A stretch of DNA of 27,646 nt from Elysia marginata. Lineage: Eukaryota > Mollusca > Gastropoda > Plakobranchidae. How positions within the stretch are numbered: position 1 is the stretch's first letter; each line of letters starts with the position of its first letter. Shown here piece after piece: positions 13,201 through 20,290 of the stretch. The DNA lies in the NCBI GenBank assembly GCA_019649035.1, contig BMAT01006665.1:379278-406923 (forward strand). Reading direction: 5' to 3'. The position numbers were made by a program, and so were the translations under genes. A model generated the notes under the pieces. The model worked only from the letters and a program-made list of their open reading frames with translations, was not told the DNA's origin and ran no database searches.

Positions 13201-16200
13201 AAAATATAAAGAAGTGTCTCATTACAAAATTTCAAGCAGCATCTTTCTGAGAATTTTAATAAGTAAACGGAGATATCATTAAAAAAAAAAGCATTTCTCT
13301 TTTATGAGGATGCTTTGAAGGCGAGTTAAACTTCTGGTAAAACTTACTCTTATAAGTAAAAACAAAAGATCACCTTGGCCCCAAAAGACTGGGCAAGTTG
13401 AATTGTCAGATAACCCTGTGGAGAAGCTCCATCCATCACTAGCACTGTGTCCCCAGCTGTCACATGACCTAGATAGTGCACAGCAGTATAGGCGGCTATC
13501 CCAGCACACAGAGAAACTGCTGCGACTTCATGGCTGATGTCCTTTGGTTTTTTAACTGAAACAAAAATGTTTTAAAACGCTGATAAAACATTCTCAAACA
13601 ATAAACTTTTTCTTTGTTGAAAATTGTTGTTGGATACATTTTACATTTTCATTTCAAAAATTTTTGCTGGTGCTTCTCCATCAGGGACCTCCCATTTATC
13701 TTTCCCTGTTGCTCTTTCGGTTCTTTAATATTTTTAAATAAAGCATTTAAAATTGTTTTCTGTGAAACAAACCAGGAAAACCTGAAAACAGAAATGTTCA
13801 AGTTTTGTTTTCTCTTGTTATTATAACTGCTGTTCAACTCACTTTAATATTCTATATATGTATTTTTTTTTGTGCTGTCATTTTTTTAAACTTTGTTTTA
13901 CCTTCAAAATAAACTTCATTTACAAGTTAAAAGGGTTCTTTCTTTGTACAAGATAAAATTACCTGTGTCAAACTGGTTTAAAACACACATATCACAACAT
14001 CCTGAAATACCACTTCCAAAAGGCAAAACACCTGGAAGGAATTAGAACCAAAAATATAAACTCAGTGACATAAATATAACCATATAAGACAATATTTTGC
14101 AAGTCACAACTGGTCTTGTAGCAAAAATATGGGTACCTTAGAAGCAAAACCCTCCAAGAATAAGCAACAATCAACAGAGCAATGATCCTTATAATCTGAT
14201 TTGAAATAACATTATATTAGAAAATACAAATAAAAAACAGCTGACAAACATTTTAAACTTTTAAATTATGAGAGACACAAACTTTGTTCATGAGCTCACT
14301 GGTGTTCTGATTATAATCTAGAAAAGAGATAAAATCAGTCAAACAAAATCAATATAATGCCCCTAGAACTACTTAACTTTACCATACTCATCAATTTCAA
14401 ATAGAAATGGAAAGAATATTGTCTACAAGTTTTTTAAAACAAATAAAAAATAGTGGATAAATTAGCCTACAGTATGTGGTNNNNNNNNNNNNNNNNNNNN
14501 NNNNNNNNNNNNNNNNNNNNNNNNNNNNNNNNNNNNNNNNNCTTTGTGTCACTTGAGTATCACTCTTTTGACTTTTTATGTAGAGGTCTGAAAATTTACA
14601 AACTTAATAATACCATATTGGCACATTATGTTACTTAAATTAAAATCTAGCAGATTTTTTTGACATGTTACAATCTGTCCGCCGTTTATTTCTAGATCTA
14701 GACTCAAAATTGATGCTAGCCATTTTAAAGCTAGAGTTAGATGGCAAATGCACATTTAAGGTAGCCATCGAAACAAAAAAGGCACCTTCATATCTACAAA
14801 TGATCTAGGGTCTTATCAAAGGAAAGAAAAAGAATAAGTGAAAACAAACATAGCTTGTTTAAGTGGAGTTGTGGGTCATATTTCTCAAAGGATATTCTTT
14901 TTAAAATACTACTTAGGTGTGAAAGTTGCAGAGACAAAAAAAAAAACCCAAAGATTTCAAGCTTACCAACAACACTAATATGCTCTTCATATTTTTCTAC
15001 ATTTGATCCTTTTTTCACCACAATTCCCGATACTGTATGGCCAATTGAGCAATTTTCCAATGAACTGGCAAGAAGACGATTGTAAGTCTGAAAGAGGCAC
15101 AAAATTGATTCTTTAGCGTTTGCAACTCTGGTTTTATGCATTAGCTTTTTTCTTAGCATTAAAGATGATATATTTAAACTAAAAGGATTAAAACTGAATA
15201 AAATGTAGAGGTAAACATTGTTACACCTGAATGATGGGCAAGATTATAGGCTAGGCATTTTCTTAAATGCAATAAATAACTTTTTGTCAAATTTTGATCA
15301 TGTTCAGGTTTGTTCGTTCTTTGGGAACTATCATCATAGTTTCAATAAGTTTCACAATCTGCATTCCCTTAAGCCTCTTTTTTATAAAACCATTGCAACA
15401 CATTCTAATTTCTTTAAATTCTTAATTTGGGAATTTTCAGAGCAGCACTATATTGCTTAACATTACAACACTAAGTAGCTGATTAAAATTCTTGATTGAA
15501 TAAATGAAAAAATCAATGCTGATAAGTATACTTTACAAAGGAAAATTACAACACTATTGCCAGTAATGAGGAGCAAACCTTGGGACTAATAATAGTTTAA
15601 ACACAATGGTCATGATCTAAATGATAAACGTATGTATGTTAGAGCTACAGATAAAAAAGAAAAACTAAATTATATTATTCGATGGGAAATGGCAAAAACA
15701 TGAAAAACAGACTAAGGAAATATGAGGCAGTTGGCACAGGGTTTACCTTCTCAGTGGAGAGATCAACTGCACAGGCCTTTATTTTCACCAATATTTCATT
15801 AGGTTGTATTTTTTCAGGAATTTCAGACTGAAATTAAACATTCAAGAGAAAAGACTAAAACGGTGCATCCTAATTTTTTTTTAAACTAGCATAGTGAAAA
15901 ACGATTCACTCTAACATTTTTGCAATTTGAAACATAAAAATTGATGAATTCCAATTTTTTTGTCAATTCGCATCGTAAAAAAACAAAACATAGGGCCTTG
16001 TATTAGATCTAGATTTCAAATTGTGTTGTAATAAACGGTGTGCATTACTATTTCTTAAATTGCACATTACTTTCTCTGGTTTGCCCCAAATAGCCATGTT
16101 AAGTAGTATTGGGTTGAAAGAGAATGGTGATGTTGAAGATGACTTTGTATTAATGGGATGTTTCCCTGCAAAACAGAAAGCCTACCGATATGTTTCTAAA

Positions 16201-18640
16201 TCATACATTAAAGACAAACTTGATTTTTTTTACTAAATAATGCTTAAAAATCAATCTCTGTTGTTAAAAAAATTTGGTGCATTATTTTAACATTTTTGTT
16301 GGTTTAGGTAAGTGAGTGTGTCTTTGGCACCGTTCTGTAAGTGTTGTAATCTATGCGAAATTTAATGGCCACTTTTAATAATAGTACCAACTTCACGAAA
16401 GTACTCAAACCACTTTATATGAATTCTTCCGAATTTCAGAACTTACACAGGGGCAGCTGCTAAAAACAGCATGTGCATCGAGCACTCTGACTAGACAAGC
16501 GCACTGTCTCTAGAAATACATATGGAATGGGGAAATAGCGGGTAAATTGATTTCTTAAAGTTTACTAGTTCCTTAACTTTGTTTTTTTTAATAAATTTAA
16601 AGTTTTAAGTACAAAAACTTTTTTATATTATTCCTCTAAACATTTTTGCCTACATGCAGGCACTTGACTTAGACTTGAAGCTGAATTCCTCTGACTGAAA
16701 GAGAGCATGAAGACTATAACTTGTGCTAGAAATAGTAACATCCTTGAATTTGTATTATGCATTTCACATGTCCTCATCATAAATTGTTTTAGAGCTAGAT
16801 CTAGGTCTAGATTTAGATCTTCTCCCAACAAGCACCCTCGGAAGCTAGTAGGATCTATCAAGCTTCCTTGCTTCTCTAGCCCTTGGGCATCAACACAGCA
16901 ATGGTGAAACAAAATTTACAATAGACCCACAATGTGCATGTATGCACAGATTGCAAAAAAAAAGCAAAGTGTATCGAACTTTTTGATGTGAATTGATGCT
17001 GATATGATTGAATTGAAAAAATGCTAAAACTTTATAAGGGTCTAGAATACTACACAGTGATCACTTAATTTTGAGCATGTTGGGATTCTAGGGCAGTACA
17101 ATCTCTCATCCTATGCCATTTGGTTACAAGTAAAGTAGATCTAAATCTGGTCTGATACTTAATTGTGAAAAAAAGCTTGGGGGGCAGGTTATAAAATCTG
17201 TGTCTTTGATATAATAATTTTAGGTTCTAAGACGTTTGTCAGTATTAAATTCGTTACATACGACTCCTAGTTAGAACAGTGCTTGCACCGCCTATTAAAA
17301 GGTCTAGTGGCTAATATTATTAGTACAGTAGTATCTGGTTAAACGAACGTCAGATAAATGCACGCTATGGTTTAACTAACGCCAAATCGCTATGATGGAT
17401 TTTTTTCTATATGATCAGTATACCTCAAAAACACGCAACATCGTCTAAACGCACACTATAATTTATGAAATTGGAAAAAATGAGTAGATCAGGCAATCAC
17501 TGAGACGTGCGGAAAAAGCCAGAATCACGCAGCTGGGATTCATCTTCCTTTGTTGTCACCACTACAATGCTACATTTACATCTTTTGGGTTGGGAAGGCT
17601 TGGGGGCAGGGGTGTGAAGAGGGAGGCATGGAGGGTAAACCATTAAAACTGGACAAAGGACTGTCGGGCGGGGATGGTTTGTGTAGACGTTAGAGCACAG
17701 CGAGCGATATGATCATGATGCAACGTGCTCTTTGCCCATACCGCAATGAAACTAGTGACAGGTAAACTATTGTAGGCTTGCCTATAGCTCTAGTAGCATT
17801 CAGCTCGACCACGCCTCCCCCCTCTCCGTTGGTTCCCTCTTTTGGTCAACAAATGGTTGGAGGGTTGCAGTGCTATAATTGCTTTAGCCTGATCAGCTCA
17901 CATACAATGATACAGGTGATACACCACTAGGTTACAAGACACACATGTCTTGATGTTCTTGTCTACACCTTATCAATTTGTCTGGTCCAGGGAAACAATT
18001 TGGTTTTTATTCTCTTGTTTAATTTAAAGGGAAGTGATTTAAACTGATAATTTATAAATGCACGCATACCTTAAACGCACGCTTTTTGAGCCTCCCAAGT
18101 GTAGTGCGTTTAAACGGATACTACTGTATCGATTGTAGACAGTCTTCCACCGCCAAAGGCAGTCTCAAGACTTTACATATTTCCCCCAGGAGGCCAATAC
18201 ACACCAAAGCAAATTCAACTCATATTTCAGAGCATTACAGCACGGCCGCCTATTAGGCGTTCAAATACTAACATCTACAAATTTCAAGCACTATCTATAG
18301 CCAGGTACCCATTTTACAGGTTGGTGGACTGAGAAAAGTGTGGATAAATTGCCTTCCTAAGACAGTTACAACATGCGTCGTGGTTGGGAATCAAACCCAT
18401 GACCGCCGGATCACAAGTCCGACGCGCTAACCACTGAGCCACGCTGCTCTACACCTTTATGAAAATCTTTTAAATTTTTTCTGGTATCCATTTCCTTAGG
18501 AAAGTCCAAATAGCTATTTATACTCATTAGTGCCTCATCTCACTCTTTCCATATACACAGATGATGAAATCAAGGCTGATTACCTCTTTAATTTCGATTG
18601 TTGGTTCCTGTCCTGTGAAACTTCCTCGTAGCTCTCGCAT
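4181..18640 (-). CDS. CRYZL1: CRYZL1 orthologue (quinone oxidoreductase-like protein 1), 3' end incomplete
   Basis: This is a ten-exon coding model: 18640-18584, 15827-15747, 15087-14967, 14031-13963, 13555-13374, 12819-12756, 10539-10441, 7194-7061, 5072-4967 and 4226-4181. Every junction keeps frame and every intron is GT-AG. The concatenated product is about 319 residues, and its order and spacing follow human CRYZL1 (349 residues). The family belongs to the zinc-independent MDR (medium-chain dehydrogenase/reductase) superfamily, with a GroES-like N-terminal half and a Rossmann half. It is presumed cytosolic and to bind NADP(H), but its physiological substrate is unclear. Residues shared with the human protein include ACA, VVG.LP, AYTA.HYL, VL.MDGAS, TIQLA, EETGG.GVD, PHKHD, LDPPDS and ILKDV. 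The missing part is the last roughly 30 residues. The intersectin gene starts divergently upstream. The identification is very secure; the terminal exon is unknown. Confidence 0.93.
4967..5072 (-). CDS. CRYZL1: CRYZL1 coding exon 9
   Basis: Thirty-five codons plus one base, with acceptor CCATCTCCAG and donor GTATCC. It begins LDPPDSQQLFLRGGSLSFLF, matching human [20 protein letters not shown], and ends AQHGRFQ against human QQGKYL. The short read-through past the donor soon reaches a stop. The donor is placed where phase 1 restores ILKDV in the next exon. Confidence 0.92.
5848..6505. repeat. Unclassified dispersed unit, copy 1
   Basis: It is similar over its whole length to 8870-9540 in the same orientation. 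Shared blocks include TTTGTTGTTGAAATAAA, CATGTCTTAATGCAT, AAGAACCCGCTTTGGTG, GGGACTGTTTATCT and TATCAACTGGGGCTGC. Neither copy has terminal inverted repeats or coding potential that I can see. This copy sits in the CRYZL1 intron between exons 8 and 9. Confidence 0.75.
7061..7194 (-). CDS. CRYZL1: CRYZL1 coding exon 8
   Basis: Two bases plus 44 codons, with acceptor AATTTTACAG, donor GTACCA and end phase 0. It encodes RLFTSEEDKDLMEE, SVPHKHDLLSCLGF, then RWITTNPQLQ. The PHKHD motif and the following W-(I/V)-TT are shared with human CRYZL1 and distinguish this protein from generic zeta-crystallin-like reductases. Confidence 0.94.
7612..8071 (+). mobile_element. Possible piggyBac-like 5' remnant
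   Basis: Palindromic boxes GCGTCTAATAATAGACG (7632-7648) and GCGTCTAATATTAGCC (7672-7687) precede a plus-strand open frame at 7862-8071. Its translation has a basic RSRRFTAIKARNF segment followed by an acidic run (SLDEESDFDLELDDD). A short basic then acidic N-terminus behind subterminal palindromes is typical of piggyBac transposase genes. The frame is cut off by a T-run and a stop. No catalytic domain remains, so the assignment is tentative. It is antisense to CRYZL1. Confidence 0.35.
8870..9540. repeat. Unclassified dispersed unit, copy 2
   Basis: This is the second copy of the unit at 5848-6505, diverged by scattered substitutions and small indels. It lies in the intron between CRYZL1 exons 7 and 8. 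Similarity stops at the same place in both copies (CCCTATA), which argues for a discrete element rather than a broad segmental duplication. The flanking sequences are unrelated. Confidence 0.75.
9639..9767. repeat. Perfect 62-bp inverted repeat with 5-base loop
   Basis: The arms at 9639-9700 and 9706-9767 are exact reverse complements over 62 bases, separated by AGGGC. The arms contain CTAGATCTAG words. Outside the arms the homology ends at once apart from an offset TTT/AAA. If transcribed with the CRYZL1 intron it would form a long perfect RNA hairpin. It could be a foldback element, a fresh inverted duplication or an assembly artefact. Confidence 0.95.
10441..10539 (-). CDS. CRYZL1: CRYZL1 coding exon 7
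   Basis: The exon has 99 bases (2 + 32 codons + 1), with acceptor TTTTTATTCAG and donor GTATGT. The C-terminal half, MEETGGVGVDCIIDNG, matches human LEETGGLGVDIVLDAG. That is the GGxGVDxVxD strand that ends the Rossmann core in MDR reductases. The N-terminal half (QLIEMTQRSTILASAV) is more divergent. Splicing to exon 8 produces DNG-V-RLF, as in human DAG-V-RLY. Confidence 0.92.
10975..11060. repeat. Low-complexity (CT)n/(TA)n tract
   Basis: Interrupted CTCTCT and TATATATA runs in the CRYZL1 intron between exons 6 and 7. It is simple sequence with no coding signal. Confidence 0.8.
11215..12640 (-). mobile_element. Degenerate LINE reverse transcriptase, 3' part
   Basis: Read on the minus strand with frame shifts, this carries the RT block TGAPQGCVLS near 12368-12339. 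Next come a YDDES catalytic-box relative of (F/Y)xDD at about 12239-12226, DFRKK..., KYLGIVIDRKLNW, and near 11500 LINFYRAIVKSI. Toward 11220 lie the C-terminal HP...FDFLP-type residues. These are the ordered motifs of a non-LTR RT of the Jockey/CR1/L2 kind. Stops and frame breaks make it dead. A purine-rich insert (11590-11870) splits it. It is in the same orientation as CRYZL1. Confidence 0.8.
11600..11870. repeat. Purine-rich low-complexity insert
   Basis: AGAGAGA, GACAGAGAGATGACA and similar purine-rich motifs dominate the plus strand. It interrupts the LINE similarity between the KYLG..W and FYRAIV regions, so it was probably inserted or expanded after the LINE. The open frames over it are composition artefacts. 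Confidence 0.7.
12756..12819 (-). CDS. CRYZL1: CRYZL1 coding exon 6
   Basis: Sixty-four bases encode 21 codons, VLSTYRTLTEKQHLENLKT then PL, plus one base. The acceptor is TTCACAAAG and the donor GTAAGC. It aligns with human VISTACSLEDKQCLERFRPP, the second Rossmann strand and the helix after it. It starts in phase 0 and ends in phase 1, as the flanking exons require. A degenerate LINE lies just downstream in the following intron. Confidence 0.87.
13374..13555 (-). CDS. CRYZL1: CRYZL1 coding exon 5, nucleotide-binding region
   Basis: The exon has 182 bases: two bases completing a Val codon, then 60 codons. The acceptor is TTTCAG and the donor GTGATC, phase 0. Residues include KKPKDISHEVAA, AAYTAVHYLGHV, DTVLVMDGASPQG and LTIQLAQSFGAK. 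This spans the hinge helix and the first beta-alpha unit of the Rossmann half. The glycine turn is GASPQGYL where most MDR reductases have AxxGGVG. The human protein also departs from that form (GASAFGTI), so this appears to be a family trait and not damage. Confidence 0.93.
13963..14031 (-). CDS. CRYZL1: CRYZL1 coding exon 4
   Basis: This is a 69-base exon (2 + 22 codons + 1), with acceptor TTCCTTCCAG and donor GTAATT. It encodes VLPFGSGISGCCDMC followed by VLNQFDT. It fills exactly the gap between VVG and VKKPKD in the human alignment (ILPLDSEDPGLCEVV then the VHKPEKV stretch). Both phases fit its neighbours. It is too short to show up as a long open frame. Confidence 0.9.
14481..14541. other. 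Assembly gap (61 N)
   Basis: Unknown bases in the CRYZL1 intron between exons 3 and 4. No coding exon needs to be placed here, because exons 3 and 4 join in phase with no missing residues. Confidence 1.
14967..15087 (-). CDS. CRYZL1: CRYZL1 coding exon 3
   Basis: The exon has forty codons plus one base, with acceptor CTCTTTCAG, donor GTAAGC and end phase 1. It encodes the segment from TYNRLL through GHTVSGIVVKKGSNV to EEHISVV. It corresponds to the human GREIAGIVLDVGSKV and DDEVVG segment, the second beta hairpin of the GroES-like fold. The same frame stays open upstream of the acceptor by chance, so a longer reading frame covers this exon, but residues beyond the splice sites do not align. 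Confidence 0.93.
15747..15827 (-). CDS. CRYZL1: CRYZL1 coding exon 2
   Basis: This exon has 27 codons in phase 0 at both ends, with acceptor TTTAATTTCAG and donor GTAAAC. It carries IPEKIQPNEILVKIKACAV, which matches the human VKLQVKACAL strand of the GroES-like domain. The ACA/ACAL motif is typical of this MDR subfamily. The zinc-binding cysteine context of alcohol dehydrogenases is absent, as expected for a quinone reductase-like protein. Confidence 0.93.
16021..16236 (+). other. Unassigned open frame in CRYZL1 intron 1
   Basis: This is a plus-strand frame of 71 codons, antisense to the CRYZL1 intron. The second half (IGLKENGDVEDDFVLMGC, then QKAYRYVSKSYIKDKL) looks more protein-like than its surroundings. 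No family is recognised and there is no clear promoter or splice context. It is most likely a transposon fragment or chance. Confidence 0.15.
17326..18126. mobile_element. Non-autonomous pogo/Tigger-like DNA transposon (MITE)
   Basis: It begins CAGTAGTATCTGGTTAAACG and ends with the complement of CAGTAGTATCCGTTTAAACG, flanked by TA on both sides (17324-17325, 18127-18128). Terminal CAGT, a TA duplication and TTAAACG-rich TIRs are typical of the pogo/Tigger branch of Tc1/mariner. Words related to TAAACGCACGC recur inside both ends. At 801 bases and without a transposase frame it is non-autonomous. It sits in CRYZL1 intron 1. Confidence 0.75.
18129..18452 (-). mobile_element. tRNA-derived SINE
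   Basis: Its minus-strand head is tRNA-like, with an A box TGGCTCAGTGG (18441-18431) and a B box GGGTTTGATTCCC (18398-18386). An anticodon-like stem around CTTGTGA lies between them. The body follows, with GGAAGGCAATTTATCC and TAAAATGGGTACCTGGC, a segment type seen in many animal tRNA SINEs. It is not a functional tRNA, because no acceptor-stem closure follows the B box. Its 3' end abuts the pogo-like element. Confidence 0.8.
18584..18640 (-). CDS. CRYZL1: CRYZL1 coding exon 1 (start codon)
   Basis: Nineteen codons read MRELRGSFTGQEPTIEIKE, then a GTAATC donor in phase 0. The ATG has A at -3 (CCACAATGC). It aligns with the human N-terminus, which also begins M-(K/R)-x-L and reaches a run rich in E, I and T. 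The next exon continues directly into the conserved IKACA stretch, which supports this start. The 5' untranslated sequence lies above 18640, and its transcription start is not resolved. Confidence 0.85.
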
Positions 18641-19098
18641 TGTGGCCTTCAGATAAATGTAGACAACAGCGCGATAACTTAAAAGAGAGTAAGTTACTAT
18701 TAATTTATATGATTATCACACATCACAGAATTAAATTTAAAGCAAGCATCAAATACATCTAGTATCTCAAAGATCTCTCTCTTTCTCAATTGCGGCGTCA
18801 TCCAGCAGTGTAAATGATTTGTTCTTTAGATGCTTTCCAGATCAGAGTTCTTAATATAATGGACCTCAGAGGGATTTCCACAGAGAGGTGCCACCCATTC
18901 TAAGCCTAAGTTAACCTACATAGATATAGATCTAGTAACAAATTATCAATCAATGGGAATTTAGAATCTAGAAATAAAGGTTTCTGGAGAGTAATTTTTC
19001 AATATTGGCACCCTAGTGTGAAAATCCTGTCTGGACCTCGACCAATAAATCCCCAGCAGTAATGGCCTTTTATCTACAAGTACAAGAGAAAGAGAAAG

Positions 19099-19103
<5 letters not shown>

Positions 19104-19142
<39 letters not shown>
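19104..19142. repeat. (GA)n microsatellite
   Basis: About nineteen uninterrupted GA units lie between the two genes' 5' ends. Such tracts are bound by GAGA-type factors in some animals, but no functional claim can be made here. The overlapping open frames on both strands are repeat artefacts. Confidence 0.95.
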
Positions 19143-19143
<1 letters not shown>

Positions 19144-20268
19144 AACAGGCGCTGGATTTCCTTTATAACACGCAAATTTAGTAAGTTTCCGGAAACGCCC
19201 CCTAATTTTACCCACAATTCCGACTTTCTGGCCTTCAGGCTTATCATAATATTGGACCGTCGCTTGTTTTCTTATCTTCACCTTGCGTTTGAGGAACGCG
19301 AAAGCCAGGGCCTAACCACACCAAAAAATATCAATAAACAGGTTTCTGGATCTGCATACAGTTCTCAATATATATTCATTTTTATCTGCAAAATGGCTTC
19401 TTGGGAACTCTAAGGTAATCACAAAATGCAATGACCATTTTAAGTGAATGCAGGCCTAGATCTAGATCTAAATCTATTCTAGTCTAGACCTAGATCTAGA
19501 GTAGATACTAGATACGTCAATGATCAGAACTTCTTTTAACTCTTTCGCGTTTAGATTAATTTTAGGGGCGTTTTTAATTAGCAACACCCTTTTCTTTTGA
19601 AATATACAGTAGCCGCTCTTATAACCCCTCACACAACAGGTGTCATTTGCCCAGGTTCGAGTTCATCTCAAACTCATCTCGGTCACCCTTATCTCTTATT
19701 CAGTTATTGGTCAAGACCTGTCAAGAGACAAATTGAAACCCAATCAGAGCCACAGTGGTTGTAAGACTGACCGAGCGTGATGCCCCAATGCAAGGTAACA
19801 GTTGCGCATGAGTAAGGGCTCTGCTGTACAAGCATCAGTGGTGCGCATCATCAGCAAAAAACGGAAACTGGAGTGGAGGGCACAATGATTTCAAAGTCCT
19901 TCAAAGTGAAATTTTCAATAGGGCCTTGTGGAGACATGAAAAATGAAACCAAAAACTACATAATCAATGAATAAATACACAGATTTTATTGTATTTACAC
20001 ATATTTTTCAAAATATGCTTCCTAAGTCATTATTTCATGTAAAATTTTAGGCTGTAGCCGGGTTTGGCGGGGATAAACGCGATTCAAGAGTTAATCAGAG
20101 TGAACCAAAATGCAGTGTCAACCAACAATAAATGAGGTAAACGGCTATCCAGATTGATCCAGTTTGACCGCAAACAAACCTTTTCTATTTTGAACTCCAA
20201 GAACCAGAAGGTAACAACTCTTGGTCGTTTTATTTAGTTTTCAATACTCAAAATTACAGCAAGCTAAG

Positions 20269-20290
20269 ATGGCACGTCCATCGTTACCAG
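20269..20290 (+). CDS. ITSN1: Candidate A for the intersectin start exon
   Basis: The sequence AAGATGG gives a good initiation context and reads MARPSLP plus a G, then a GTGCGA donor. Phase 1 joins exactly to the 23191 exon to restore an Asp codon (MARPSLP-D-AWKIS). The donor is mediocre at +4 and +6. It is close to the CRYZL1 side, but it lies upstream of the YY1-type site at 20478. It competes with candidate B at 22739. Confidence 0.35.

Noticed and set aside
13279..13509. 76-codon minus-strand frame beginning MCWDSRLYCC
   Set aside because: It is a shifted frame over CRYZL1 exon 5; the in-frame translation is the conserved one.
14794..15159. 121-codon minus-strand frame as a single gene
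   Set aside because: Only 14967-15087 aligns with CRYZL1. The ends run into intron past a clear acceptor and donor.
18386..18452. Functional tRNA gene
   Set aside because: The A and B boxes are present, but the 3' acceptor strand is missing and the sequence runs into a SINE body.
19102..19413. 103-codon plus-strand frame starting in (GA)n
   Set aside because: It begins with an RE repeat translated from the microsatellite, and the rest resembles no protein.
19393..19413. ATG with MASWEL before a GTAATC donor as the intersectin start
   Set aside because: The phase would fit, but an in-frame TAA lies immediately before the donor.
19788..19794. ATGCAAG|GTAACA as a minimal intersectin start exon (MQ)
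   Set aside because: The phase fits, but the initiation context is poor and only two codons precede the donor. Candidates at 20269 and 22739 are better.
20110..20136. ATGCAGTGTCAACCAACAAT to GAG|GTAAAC as the intersectin start exon
   Set aside because: It ends in phase 0, which would put the EH1 exon out of frame.
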